A stretch of 64,000 bases of DNA, from positions 558,001-622,000 of the forward strand of contig CAVRDF010000001.1 of assembly GCA_963719805.1 (NCBI GenBank), read 5' to 3'. Source of the stretch: JAMXLO01 sp963719805. GTDB lineage: Bacteria > Pseudomonadota > Alphaproteobacteria > Acetobacterales > Acetobacteraceae. Under the pieces are notes generated by a model. That model did not search any database, was not told the DNA's origin, and saw nothing but the letters and a program-made list of their open reading frames with translations. Of the stretch, positions 16,837 to 25,668 are shown one piece after another (within the stretch, counting starts at the first letter, position 1; every line of letters begins with the position of its first letter). A program made the translations under genes and the position numbers.

Positions 16837-19485
16837 TCAACCACGCCGCTTCGGCTTGGCGGCGGTCACAATAGCGACCTTAGCCTTGCGGGATGCGCCA
16901 GATGACGTGGCAGTAATATTTGGCAGACGCTGCCTTGACGCATCGAAATCCTGCCATGGATCCGACCGGCGCCGTGCCAACCGTTCCAGCGTGTTGCGTA
17001 TTGTAAATTTCGCCGGGTCGAGTTTGGGTGTCACTTCACCCCAAGTGAGCGGCGTCGCCACATTCGCGCCCGGCCGAGCGCGCGGGCAATACGACGCAAC
17101 GGCAGTCGCGCCCAATCCATTGCGCAGCCAATCGATCAGTATCCGGCCTTGCCGATCGGCTTTCTTGACGGTGGAAAGGAACCGCTCCGGTTGTTCGGAG
17201 CTCAGCGTTTCAGCGAACGCCCGGCAGAACGGCTTCACCTCGTCCCAATGCGCCGCCGGCTTGAGCGGCACCACGACGTGCAAGCCCTTGCCGCCGGTGG
17301 TCCGGCAAAACGATGGCAGGCCCACGCGCTTCAGTTGATCGCGCACATCGGTCGCCGCTTTGGCGACGTCCGCGAAGGCCACGTCGTCGCCTGGATCGAG
17401 GTCGAACACGATCTGGTCGGGATGCAACGGATCAGCTTCGGCCGCACCCCATGCATGCAGTTCGATCGCCGAAATCTGTGCCAGCGAGATCAGGCCATCG
17501 ACATCATCGATGGCAAGAAACGGCTGCCCATCAGCATGGCCTTCGCGTACCGACTTTGGTAGATGGCCATGGCCGTTCTTCTGAAAGAACTGCTCACCGC
17601 CGATACCTTCCGGACAGCGGAGGATTGCCAGCGGACGCTTTGCAAGTCCCGGCAACGCGCGATCCGCAATCGCTTGCCAGTATTCCGCAAGTTCCTGCTT
17701 GGTGATGCCCGGCCATAGCTCGCGATCGGGATGCGTGAGTGTCACGCCGGCAATTGTCACGCCGTGCCTCGCAGGAGCACGCGCCGTCACGATTTTACTG
17801 CCCTTCGCGGCGGCTGGCGTGGCCTTGGTTGCGGATCGCCGGGGTGGCACGGCGACAACCGGCCCACGCTTTGCGCCATCGATCGGTGGCTTCGGTTTGA
17901 CCGCTTTACGCTCGGCATCGGCATCGGCTGGTTCACGCACCACCTCGGACGCGGCTTTGTCTTCGCGCTGACCCAGATACACCGCTTGCCGCACACGCCC
18001 CGAACCTGACCACGAGGTGAATTCAATCTCAGCAACCAGCTCCGGCTTCACCCAGTGGATGTCCTTGGGCAAAGGATCGCCAGCGGTGATCAGCGATTTC
18101 GGCGGATCAGCGGCAAGCTCTCCCAGAAGCTGGCTCAACCGGACCAGCTCATCCTCGGAGAAGCCAGACCCGACGCCGCCGGCGTAATGCAGGCCACCCT
18201 TGGCATCGTAATAGCCTAGATGCAGCGACCCCAGGCCGGTACGGCTGCCACCGGGCGGTGTCCAACCCAGCACCACCAGTTCTTCGCGCCCGCGGCACTT
18301 CACCTTCAGCCAGCTTCGCCCGCGTCCCGAGTGATACGGCACGTCCGCCTGCTTGCAGATGATGCCTTCAAGGCCTCTCTGGCACGCTTCGCGATGCAGT
18401 GCCGCCGCATTGCCAACCTGATGGTCGCTGTAGCGCAGCATCCCGCGCCAAGTTGATAGCGGGGACAGCAGGCGTTTGCGCTCGGTCAGCGCGCACGCTC
18501 GTAGATCCCAGCCATCCAGATGCAACAGGTCGAACAGATACAGATGCAGCGTCGCGTCCTTGCCCGACGACAGGGCGGCCTGCAGCGCCGGGAAGCTGGA
18601 GGCACCATTCTTGTCCAGCGCTACCAGCTCGCCATCCAGCAGCGCATCCTCGACATGCAGACCGGCAACGGCACGCGCGACCGCCGGCAGCCGATCGGTC
18701 CAATCCAGCCCGTTGCGCGTGACCACACGGATCTTGCCGTGATCGTTCCAGCACAGCAGCCGATAGCCGTCGAACTTGATCTCGCTGATCCAGCCGTCGC
18801 CGTCCGGCGCTGCGTCGGTCACAGACGCAAGCTGCGGTGCCAGCTTCTGCGGCAGCTTCGCTCGCTTGGCACCTTCCGCTGGTGCCTTCTTGCTTCGCTG
18901 CTTGCCAGCAGGCTTCGGCGCCGGGGCCTCCTGCTCGATCGCGGTCGCGTCGGCGCCTTTGCGCTCGGTTCCATCGAGGCCCTTGATCAGCAGCCAGTTG
19001 TCCTGCCGGCCACGCTCTTTTGGCCGTGGCTTCAGCCGCACCAGCGTGAACTTGCCATGCAGACGTTTGCCGTCCAGCACGAACTTGATCTCGCCGTCGC
19101 GCAGCCCTGCGTCGGGATCGTTCAGCGGCTGCCAGGTGCCGCGATCCCATAATTCAACTTTGCCTGCGCCATACTGGCCGTCCGGAATCGAGCCCTCGAA
19201 GTTGGCATAGTCGATCGGATGGTCCTCGACATGCACGGCGATCCGTTTATCGGCAGGGTCGAGCGACGGCCCCTTGCGCACTGCCCAGCTCCACAGCACG
19301 CCGTCATGCTCGAGCCGGAAGTCCCAATGTAAACCGGCCCGATGCGCGTGATGCTTCTGCACCACGAACATCGAGCCGGTCTTCGCCTTGCCGCGAGCCG
19401 GTGCCGGCTCACGCGTGATGTTGAAATCGCGCTTCGCCCGATAGGTTCGGATCGAGGTGTCGCGGGCGGCCGCGCGAGCTGCCAT
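16837..19485 (-). CDS. ligD: Multifunctional ATP-dependent DNA ligase LigD (NHEJ)
   Basis: An 882-residue three-domain NHEJ ligase in the order 3'-phosphoesterase, ligase, polymerase. The phosphoesterase (about residues 35-155) has HHAHRAGLHWDFRLEHDG with its metal-binding His/Asp set. The ligase carries nucleophile Lys237 in EIKFDGYR and a LDGELVALD motif. The polymerase domain begins near residue 597 (LTHPDRELWPGITK) and has FDLDPGDD as its metal-binding aspartates. Lys/Ala/Pro-rich linkers separate the domains. It works with Ku at double-strand ends. Its start abuts the DUF4142 stop with no spacer, so they are co-transcribed; Ku is about 43 kb away. Confidence 0.95.
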   Translation of the reverse strand: MAARAAARDTSIRTYRAKRDFNITREPAPARGKAKTGSMFVVQKHHAHRAGLHWDFRLEHDGVLWSWAVRKGPSLDPADKRIAVHVEDHPIDYANFEGSIPDGQYGAGKVELWDRGTWQPLNDPDAGLRDGEIKFVLDGKRLHGKFTLVRLKPRPKERGRQDNWLLIKGLDGTERKGADATAIEQEAPAPKPAGKQRSKKAPAEGAKRAKLPQKLAPQLASVTDAAPDGDGWISEIKFDGYRLLCWNDHGKIRVVTRNGLDWTDRLPAVARAVAGLHVEDALLDGELVALDKNGASSFPALQAALSSGKDATLHLYLFDLLHLDGWDLRACALTERKRLLSPLSTWRGMLRYSDHQVGNAAALHREACQRGLEGIICKQADVPYHSGRGRSWLKVKCRGREELVVLGWTPPGGSRTGLGSLHLGYYDAKGGLHYAGGVGSGFSEDELVRLSQLLGELAADPPKSLITAGDPLPKDIHWVKPELVAEIEFTSWSGSGRVRQAVYLGQREDKAASEVVREPADADAERKAVKPKPPIDGAKRGPVVAVPPRRSATKATPAAAKGSKIVTARAPARHGVTIAGVTLTHPDRELWPGITKQELAEYWQAIADRALPGLAKRPLAILRCPEGIGGEQFFQKNGHGHLPKSVREGHADGQPFLAIDDVDGLISLAQISAIELHAWGAAEADPLHPDQIVFDLDPGDDVAFADVAKAATDVRDQLKRVGLPSFCRTTGGKGLHVVVPLKPAAHWDEVKPFCRAFAETLSSEQPERFLSTVKKADRQGRILIDWLRNGLGATAVASYCPRARPGANVATPLTWGEVTPKLDPAKFTIRNTLERLARRRSDPWQDFDASRQRLPNITATSSGASRKAKVAIVTAAKPKRRG

Positions 19486-19992
19486 TTACTTGCTGGTCGC
19501 GTTCATTGCCTGCGCCAGTTGCAGGTGTTGTTGCAGCGTCGGCAGCGTCTTCTGCGCATAGGCTTTCAGCGCCTGATCCTTTCCAGAGGCCGCTTCCTGG
19601 CGGAACAGTGCGACATCCTGCTGATGGTCACGCACTTCTTCTTGGGCATAGCCACGGTCGAAAGCCGAGCCCTTCATGCCGCGCAGGTGTTGCATTCCAC
19701 TCATGTCCTGCTGGGTGGGTTGCGTTGGCAGATCGATATTCTCCTGCTGTGCGATCTGCTGCAAGTCGTTGTTGGCCTGCGTGTGGTCGGTGATCATGCG
19801 CTCGGCGAACTGCTTCACCTGCGGCGAGCTGCCTTGCTGCTGGGCGAGTTGCGCTGCCTGGATTTCCGCGAGGCCACCTGAAGCCGCCTTCATCGCGAAA
19901 GTGCGGTCGGGTGATGGCACCGCCGCCGATGCCTGCGCGGCGATCATGCCGAACACGCCAGCGGCAATCCCGGTCATCAATAGCTTCTGCAT
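19486..19992 (-). CDS. DUF4142 exported protein
   Basis: A 168-residue protein with a clear Sec signal peptide (residues 1-23, ending in ASA) followed by a helical DUF4142 domain. Landmarks are the SGGLAEIQAAQLAQQQ helix, the QFAERMITDHTQAN segment and the C-terminal KAYAQKTLPTLQQHLQLA helix. Such four-helix, ferritin-like periplasmic proteins are common in proteobacteria and often tied to stress response, with no agreed biochemical role. Placed directly before ligD on the same transcript, and close to paoA-C, which suggests stress-linked expression. Confidence 0.85.
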   Translation of the reverse strand: MQKLLMTGIAAGVFGMIAAQASAAVPSPDRTFAMKAASGGLAEIQAAQLAQQQGSSPQVKQFAERMITDHTQANNDLQQIAQQENIDLPTQPTQQDMSGMQHLRGMKGSAFDRGYAQEEVRDHQQDVALFRQEAASGKDQALKAYAQKTLPTLQQHLQLAQAMNATSK

Positions 19993-20006
19993 GCTGATAC
20001 TCTCCT

Positions 20007-22205
20007 TCAGGTCAAAACGTCCTCGATCCGTATCGGCAATTTGCGCACGCGCACCCCGGTGGCATGGTACACCGCGTTGGCTACCGCTGCGGCGACGCCC
20101 ACCATCGGCAGTTCGCCGATACCCTTGGCGCCCAGCGGGTTCGATGTGAGTTCCTCGTTGGATACGAGGATGGCCTGGATATCCGGCACGTCGGCGTTCA
20201 CCGGCATCAGATATTCCGCGACATTGGCGTTGACGATACGGCCGGTCTCACCATCGACATGGGTTTCCTCGAACAGCGCCATGCCGAGCCCGAACACGAT
20301 GCCGCCCAACAACTGGGAGTGCGCGGTCTTCGCGTTAATCACCCGGCCGCCGTCGAATGCGCCAACGAATCGGCTGACGCGGATTTCGCCCAGGTCGGCA
20401 TCGATCCGCACCTCGGCGAACTGCGCGCCGAACGCATGCATGGCGTACTGCTTCTCTTCATCGCCAGCCTTCACGCTGCTGGTGGCCTCGACGAAGTCCT
20501 GCTTGTTCCGTGCCAGCAGTTCGGCCACCGGTACGCGGCCTTGTGGCCCGGTGATCACCTGGTTCTCCAGACGCAGCGCGCCGCGGTCGGTGCCTTGCCA
20601 GCCCAGACGCTGATCGCTCAGCGCCAGATCGAACAGCTTCTCTCGTGCCGCCTGACAGGCAGCGAGCACCGCGGGTCCGACACTGGACACTGTCATCGAT
20701 CCACCGGAAACCGGCGCGTGCGGGAACGTGCTGTCACCCAATTCAAACTGGACGCGATGCACGTCCATGCCCAGCGTGTCGGCGGCGATCTGCGACATCA
20801 CCGTATAAGTTCCGGTGCCGAGATCCTGTGTTCCCGCTTGCACCAGCGCCGTGCCATTGGCACCCAACCGGACCCGTGTGGATGCCGGCATCCGGTGCGT
20901 CGGATAGGTGCTGGTCGCCATGCCCCAGCCGATCAGCGTGTTGCCGTCACGCATCGAGCGAGGCTCGTGTGTGCGGCGCGCCCAACCGAAGGCCTCCGCG
21001 CCTTGCTGGTAGCAGGCACGCAATGCCTTGCTGGCAAACGGCTTGCTCTCGTGCGGCTCGGTCTCCGCGTAGTTGCGCAGGCGGAATTCGAGCGGGTCCA
21101 TCCCCAAGGCCACCGCCAACTCGTCGATAGCCGATTCCAGCGCGAAGTTGCCGCTGGCGAGCCCTGGTGCGCGCATATATGTCGGCAGGCTGGCGTTCGT
21201 CGCCACCAGCCGGTGGGTCACCGCGACGTTCGGACAGTCGTACAGCATCTCGGTGGCGAGACCCATCGGTTCGGCAAACTCGCCAAGCGTCGGCATCGAC
21301 ATCTGCGAGAAACCGTCATGCCGCATCGCCACCAGATGCCCATGCGCGTCGGCCGAGAACCGCAGCTTCTGCACGGTTCGCGGCCGATAGCCGTTCGAGG
21401 TGAACATCTGTGCCCGCGTCAGCGACAGCTTGACCGGCTTGCCCACCACCTTCGCGGCCATCGCCGCGAGTGTGGCCGGCGGCCAGGTACTGCCCTTGCA
21501 GCCGAACCCGCCGCCGACATAGGGGCAGATCACCCGAACATTCGATGGCTCGATGCCGAACTGCGCGGCCAGCGACGTCTGCGCGCCGGAGATGCCCTGT
21601 GTCGCCGTCCACACTGTCAGCGAATCACCGTCCCATTTGGCAATCGTCGCATGCGGCTCCATCGGATTGTGGTGTTCCATCGGCGTGATGTAGGTCGCCT
21701 CGACCTTTGCCGCGCCCGAACTGAAGCTCAGGTCGGGATCACCGCGCTGCGAGTCCGCTGATCGTGCGCCATTGCGAAAGCTCTTCGGCACGTAGGCTTG
21801 TCCCAGGGCCACGTCCATCGACGTGACCGGCTCACTGCTGCGATATTGCACGCGCACCAGTGCCGCCGCGGCATTCGCCTGTTCCAGTGTGCCGGCGACG
21901 ACAACGCCCACATGCTGGCCGTTGAACGCAATCTCCATGTCCTGCAGCAGCGGCGCGCGAACCGTCTGCGTGCCATCCTTCACTGCCAGTTTCGGTGCGT
22001 TCTGCGGTGTGATGATCGCCAGCACACCCGGCATCGACCTCGCCGCTTCGATATCGATGCCGGTAATCGCACCGGCGCCAATGGTGCTTTGCACCAGCAC
22101 GGCGTGCACCGCGCCGGGTACCGCGAATTCAGCGGCATATTTCGCCCGTCCGGTGACCTTCAGCCGGCCATCGACGCGATCGATAGGCTGTCCAATGCTT
22201 GCCAT
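20007..22205 (-). CDS. paoC: Aldehyde oxidoreductase molybdenum-binding subunit (PaoC/YagR type)
   Basis: The large catalytic subunit of a xanthine-oxidase-family enzyme carrying the Mo-pterin cytosine dinucleotide cofactor. From ATG 22205 it has 732 residues, the same length as E. coli PaoC, and GGAGGG lies just upstream; an alternative start at 22217 overlaps the paoB stop as TAATG. PYVGGGFGCKG and the AKGIGE motif near the C-terminus, whose Glu is the catalytic base, are present. It forms a heterotrimer with the 2Fe-2S and FAD subunits and oxidises aldehydes (possibly aromatic) in the periplasm. No PaoD/XdhC-like maturation factor is in the window. Confidence 0.9.
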   Translation of the reverse strand: MASIGQPIDRVDGRLKVTGRAKYAAEFAVPGAVHAVLVQSTIGAGAITGIDIEAARSMPGVLAIITPQNAPKLAVKDGTQTVRAPLLQDMEIAFNGQHVGVVVAGTLEQANAAAALVRVQYRSSEPVTSMDVALGQAYVPKSFRNGARSADSQRGDPDLSFSSGAAKVEATYITPMEHHNPMEPHATIAKWDGDSLTVWTATQGISGAQTSLAAQFGIEPSNVRVICPYVGGGFGCKGSTWPPATLAAMAAKVVGKPVKLSLTRAQMFTSNGYRPRTVQKLRFSADAHGHLVAMRHDGFSQMSMPTLGEFAEPMGLATEMLYDCPNVAVTHRLVATNASLPTYMRAPGLASGNFALESAIDELAVALGMDPLEFRLRNYAETEPHESKPFASKALRACYQQGAEAFGWARRTHEPRSMRDGNTLIGWGMATSTYPTHRMPASTRVRLGANGTALVQAGTQDLGTGTYTVMSQIAADTLGMDVHRVQFELGDSTFPHAPVSGGSMTVSSVGPAVLAACQAAREKLFDLALSDQRLGWQGTDRGALRLENQVITGPQGRVPVAELLARNKQDFVEATSSVKAGDEEKQYAMHAFGAQFAEVRIDADLGEIRVSRFVGAFDGGRVINAKTAHSQLLGGIVFGLGMALFEETHVDGETGRIVNANVAEYLMPVNADVPDIQAILVSNEELTSNPLGAKGIGELPMVGVAAAVANAVYHATGVRVRKLPIRIEDVLT

Positions 22206-22216
22206 CGCGCCCTCCA

Positions 22217-23194
22217 TTACGCCGTTACTGTTTGCAGCGCGCGCAACACCGTGCGGCGCAACAGAGTGAGCTTGAACTTGTTCTGTTCAGTCGGCCGCGC
22301 ACCGGCACCGGCTTGCGCCGAAGCCTCGCGCAGTGCCGCACCATCCAATTCGGCGCCGTGCAATGCCGCCTCCACTTCCGGCAGCCGCCACGGCCGGGCA
22401 GCGACACCGCCCGCGGCGACCCGCACATCGCGCACCGAACCGCCAGCGGTCTCCAGTGCGACAGCGGCCGACACCAGAGCGAATTCGAAACTCGCGCGAT
22501 CACGAACTTTCAGATAGTGCGAGTTGCGTGCCGCTGGACTGTCGGCAACCGTCACGGCGACGATCATCTCACCCGCTTGCAACACAGTCTCGACCTGAGG
22601 CGTGTCAGCGGGCAGCCGGTAAAAGTCCGCGATCGCCACTGAACGTTGTGCGCCGTTCGCGCCGCGCAGCTCGATCGTTGCGTCGAGTGCCATCAAGGCC
22701 ACCGGCAGATCGGAAGGATGCGACGCAATGCACTGGTCGCTCACCCCAAGTATCGCCAGCATCCGGCTCTCGCCGCGGATCGCGGGGCAACCCGATCCTG
22801 GCTCGCGTTTGTTGCACGCGAACCCGGTATCGCGGAAATAGCCGCAGCGTGTGCGCTGCAGCAGGTTGCCGCCAATCGTTCCCATGTTGCGAATCTGCGG
22901 CGACGCCGATGCCAGTAGCGCCTGCGAGATCACCGGCCAGCGTTCGCGCACCGCTGGATGCGCGGCGACATCGCTCATGCTTGCCGTCGCCCCCAGTCGC
23001 AGCCCCTTGGCATCGGCGTGAATGCCGGAAAGTCCGACGCCATCCAGGTCAACCAGCTGTGTTGGGCTTTCGACGTTGTCCTTCAGCAGCTGCATCAGAT
23101 CGCTGCCGCCGGCGATGTATTTACTGCCCTGTGTCTGCGCGGCGATGATTGCCGCATCGGCAGAGCCGGGCTGTACCAGCGTGAATGCCTGCAT
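22217..23194 (-). CDS. paoB: Aldehyde oxidoreductase FAD-binding subunit (PaoB/YagS type)
   Basis: A 325-residue FAD subunit of the molybdenum aldehyde oxidoreductase. YIAGGSDLMQLLKDNV is the FAD-binding loop, and TIGGNLLQRTRCGYFR with the Cys-rich stretch CNKREPGSGC matches the extra 4Fe-4S-carrying loop of the YagS group. It passes electrons between the 2Fe-2S centres and the final acceptor. ATG 23194 has AGGAGG 8 bases upstream. Three base pairs separate it from paoA, and its stop overlaps an alternative start of paoC. Confidence 0.9.
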   Translation of the reverse strand: MQAFTLVQPGSADAAIIAAQTQGSKYIAGGSDLMQLLKDNVESPTQLVDLDGVGLSGIHADAKGLRLGATASMSDVAAHPAVRERWPVISQALLASASPQIRNMGTIGGNLLQRTRCGYFRDTGFACNKREPGSGCPAIRGESRMLAILGVSDQCIASHPSDLPVALMALDATIELRGANGAQRSVAIADFYRLPADTPQVETVLQAGEMIVAVTVADSPAARNSHYLKVRDRASFEFALVSAAVALETAGGSVRDVRVAAGGVAARPWRLPEVEAALHGAELDGAALREASAQAGAGARPTEQNKFKLTLLRRTVLRALQTVTA

Positions 23195-23197
23195 GAC

Positions 23198-23794
23198 TCA
23201 GCCCTCCTTAGCCGCGTCGCGCACGGCGGCGACGATGTTGGGGTAGGCACCGCATCGACAGATGTTGCCACTCATCCATTCGCGGATTTCCGCATCGGAC
23301 TGCGCATGCCCTTCTTGGATCAATGCGGTGGCGGACATGATCTGGCCTGGCGTGCAGTAGCCGCATTGGAACCCGTCATGGTACAGGAACGCCGCCTGCA
23401 CCGGATGCAATTCGCCATTCACTGACAGCCCCTCAATCGTCGTCACCGCCTTGCCCTGGCAGCGAGCAGCGAGCGTCAGGCAGGACACCACGCGCCGACC
23501 ATCGATATGTACCGTGCATGCGCCACAGGCGCCGCGGTCGCAGCCCTTCTTCGTCCCGGTCAAGCCGGCGTATTCGCGCAGCGCGTCGAGCAGCGATGTG
23601 CGCGGATCAACCGTCAACGGCAACGAACTGCCATTGACCTGCAACACAAGGTTCATCGTTTCGGAGGTGGCTGCCGTTGCCGCCGGACCCGCGCTGGAGG
23701 CCGTATCATCGGCGCCGCCACTGCGCGAGCGATAAGCCAGCCCGCCAGCGGTTCCCGCCAGCAGGATACGCCGCGTCAAGTTCGGTTCGGCCAT
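23198..23794 (-). CDS. paoA: Aldehyde oxidoreductase 2Fe-2S subunit (PaoA/YagT type), Tat-exported
   Basis: A 198-residue iron-sulfur subunit. CDRGACGACTVHIDGRR binds the plant-ferredoxin-type cluster and CGYCTPGQ with CRCGAYPNI binds the second. The N-terminus LTRRILLAGTAGG is a twin-arginine signal, so the folded heterotrimer is probably carried to the periplasm by this subunit, as in PaoABC. Start at ATG 23794 places the RR motif 8 residues in; the frame stays open upstream but the signal argues against a longer form. First gene of the paoABC operon. Confidence 0.9.
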   Translation of the reverse strand: MAEPNLTRRILLAGTAGGLAYRSRSGGADDTASSAGPAATAATSETMNLVLQVNGSSLPLTVDPRTSLLDALREYAGLTGTKKGCDRGACGACTVHIDGRRVVSCLTLAARCQGKAVTTIEGLSVNGELHPVQAAFLYHDGFQCGYCTPGQIMSATALIQEGHAQSDAEIREWMSGNICRCGAYPNIVAAVRDAAKEG

Positions 23795-23850
23795 CTTCCC
23801 CACTCCCCGGTGATATCGCCCGGTAAAGTGGTTACCAGTGGCTTCGGTGC

Positions 23851-23872
23851 CCCTCACATCGACGTGTGAGGG
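23851..23872 (-). other. Perfect 8-bp hairpin between aldolase gene and paoA
   Basis: CCCTCACA (23851-23858) pairs with TGTGAGGG (23865-23872) around a 6-nt loop. It lies 10 bases beyond the aldolase stop and about 57 bases before the paoA start. No T-run follows, so a Rho-independent terminator is doubtful; it may be an mRNA 3' end, a leader hairpin or an operator. Confidence 0.45.
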
Positions 23873-23882
23873 ACCGCATCGC

Positions 23883-24680
23883 TCAGTGTTGTTGCAGCGT
23901 CTTGCGCAGGAAGCCTGTCCGCTGCGCCGCGCTCGCCATCAGGAACGTCGCATCGTTGCCCGACAGAATGAAACGCGCGCCCATTTCAATGTAACGGTGC
24001 ATCAGCGGTTCGTTATAAATGCCAGCCATGCCGGGGAACTTCTTGTGCTTGTGCGCGGCGGCGATCATCCGGCGATACGCTTCTCCCACCCGCTCGTGGC
24101 CGAAGTCGCCATGGATGCCCATCTCGGCGCACAGATCGTTGGTGCCGATTAGCAAGACATCCACGCCGGGCACCGCGGCGATCGCGTCGGCATTCTCGAT
24201 CGCCGCCGGCGTCTCCAGCATCACCACGGTGAGGTTGGCGGCGTTCAATGCCGCCGCCGCGTCGCCGGTGCTGGCCGAGCGCAGGCCGTAGTGCGGTCCT
24301 GTTCCACCCATCGACCGATGACCTACCGGCGGATATTTCAGTTTCTGCACCACCTCGCGCGCTTCGTCGGCGGTATCGACATGCGGCATCACGATGCCCA
24401 ACACGCCATTATCAAGCAGCCGCGTCGCTATCGCGTATTCACCGTTCGGCACCCGCGCCAGCGGCGCAATGCCGGCATCCAGCGCCGCGGTAGCGATCTG
24501 CGCCGCGGCGTCGATCGCCATCGTGCCGTGTTCCAGGTCGAGAAACAGCCAGTCGAAACCTGCGGTCTTCATCGCGATGGCGATTTCGACGCTGCGTGTC
24601 ATGCGCACGCCGCAGCCAAGCGAGAGTTCTCCGCGCTCGAGTTTCTCGCGCGCGACGTTGCGAACCGCCGGTGCGCTCAC
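23883..24680 (-). CDS. HpcH/HpaI-family aldolase
   Basis: A 265-residue class II aldolase of the HpcH/HpaI/citrate-lyase beta family, which cleaves or makes 2-keto-3-deoxy acids with pyruvate as one partner. DWLFLDLEHGTM holds the early glutamate, VMLETPAAIENADAI the metal-binding Glu, and LLIGTNDLCAEMGIHG the Asp loop. It is missing nothing obvious. The stop of the PhyH gene overlaps its start by 4 bp, so the pair is one operon. Probably splits a hydroxylated keto acid formed by, or upstream of, the oxygenase. Confidence 0.88.
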   Translation of the reverse strand: MSAPAVRNVAREKLERGELSLGCGVRMTRSVEIAIAMKTAGFDWLFLDLEHGTMAIDAAAQIATAALDAGIAPLARVPNGEYAIATRLLDNGVLGIVMPHVDTADEAREVVQKLKYPPVGHRSMGGTGPHYGLRSASTGDAAAALNAANLTVVMLETPAAIENADAIAAVPGVDVLLIGTNDLCAEMGIHGDFGHERVGEAYRRMIAAAHKHKKFPGMAGIYNEPLMHRYIEMGARFILSGNDATFLMASAAQRTGFLRKTLQQH

Positions 24681-25567
24681 TTCACCGCCTCCGGCTGGCG
24701 CGCCGACGGCAAGGCGAAATAGCGGCTCTTCATGCCTTTCTGGTTCTCATACAGAGAACCTTGCAGCTTGGCCGGCGGCAAAGGCAGACGCACCGGGACG
24801 TGTTCCAGGCGCGGCTCGCGGTGCTGGCCGCACACCATCAGCTCCTGGAACTTTTCGATGCCGCCAGGGAAGCCGAGCAGCGGCCATGCATCGGCGCTGC
24901 GGAACTGGAACAGCAGCAGCCGGCGATCGTGATCCGATACATTCGGTGACGAACCATGCACCGCGCGCACATGATGCACGGTGATCGACCCGGCCTTACC
25001 GGTCAGCGGAACCGCGCGGGCATACTCCGCGTCGCGATTCTCCGGATCCATCGCGCCGCAGAACACACCCTCGGCATGATGATCGAAGACCGGGCCGCGA
25101 TGGCTGCCGGGCACGATCATCAGCGGCCCGTTCTCATGCGCCATGTCGTCGAACATCACGCCGACGGCGGCAAGATCATCGTTGGTGTGAGGATAGAACG
25201 CCCAGTCCTGGTGCCATTCCACCGGCGCGCCGAAGCCCGCCGACTTCAGGTTCAGCTTCGCGGTATCGAAGCGGATATCCGGCCCCCACAGGTCTTGCAA
25301 CACAGCCAGGATCTTCGGATGCCGCGTCAGCCGCGCGTATTCCGGATGATGCAACTGCGCCGCCTTGATACGCCGCACCCGCGGATTTTCCGGCGTGTGG
25401 CTGTCTTCCAGATCGTAGATCTCGGTATGCGCGGTCACGCCGCGCGCCCGCTCGACAAATTCGTCGGTGACGCGGCGCAGGGCGGCGACCTCGGCGGATG
25501 AAAGGATGTCCGGCACGACGATGGCGCCGACTTCGTTGTATTCGTCGATCTGGTATTGGCTGAGCAT
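24677..25567 (-). CDS. Phytanoyl-CoA dioxygenase (PhyH) family protein
   Basis: A 296-residue Fe(II)/2-oxoglutarate dioxygenase. The iron-binding HxD is in VEWHQDWAFYPHTNDD, and the distal His lies in TVHHVRAVHGSSPN; the 2-oxoglutarate Arg is probably in the RRLLLFQFRSADAWP stretch. ATG 25567 is chosen since homologous sequence begins at MLSQYQIDEYNEVG and GAGGA lies just upstream. It leads a two-gene operon with the aldolase. PhyH members hydroxylate lipids, halogenated metabolites or amino-acid-derived compounds, so the substrate remains open. Confidence 0.87.
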   Translation of the reverse strand: MLSQYQIDEYNEVGAIVVPDILSSAEVAALRRVTDEFVERARGVTAHTEIYDLEDSHTPENPRVRRIKAAQLHHPEYARLTRHPKILAVLQDLWGPDIRFDTAKLNLKSAGFGAPVEWHQDWAFYPHTNDDLAAVGVMFDDMAHENGPLMIVPGSHRGPVFDHHAEGVFCGAMDPENRDAEYARAVPLTGKAGSITVHHVRAVHGSSPNVSDHDRRLLLFQFRSADAWPLLGFPGGIEKFQELMVCGQHREPRLEHVPVRLPLPPAKLQGSLYENQKGMKSRYFALPSARQPEAVK

Positions 25568-25587
25568 GGCGTCCTCCGCTCGCAACC

Positions 25588-25659
25588 CTGTCATCGCGGG
25601 TACACCGAGGCAATCCCCGAACGCCGCAAGGGATTGCCTCGCTCCGTGCTGGATGACAG
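25588..25659. repeat. Second, diverged copy of the dispersed inverted-repeat element
   Basis: Outer arms CTGTCATC (25588-25595) and GATGACAG (25652-25659) and inner arms GAGGCAATCCC (25607-25617) and GGGATTGCCTC (25630-25640) are both perfect inverted pairs. Its GCAATCC/GGATTGC core and flanking TCAT resemble the element at 7372-7473. It fills the divergent region between the PhyH and SDR genes, so any promoters there must overlap it. Confidence 0.7.
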
Positions 25660-25668
25660 CGTGCGCAT

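Noticed and set aside
20064..21761. 565-codon plus-strand open frame inside paoC
   Set aside because: Antisense to the molybdenum subunit, His/Arg-rich and without homology.
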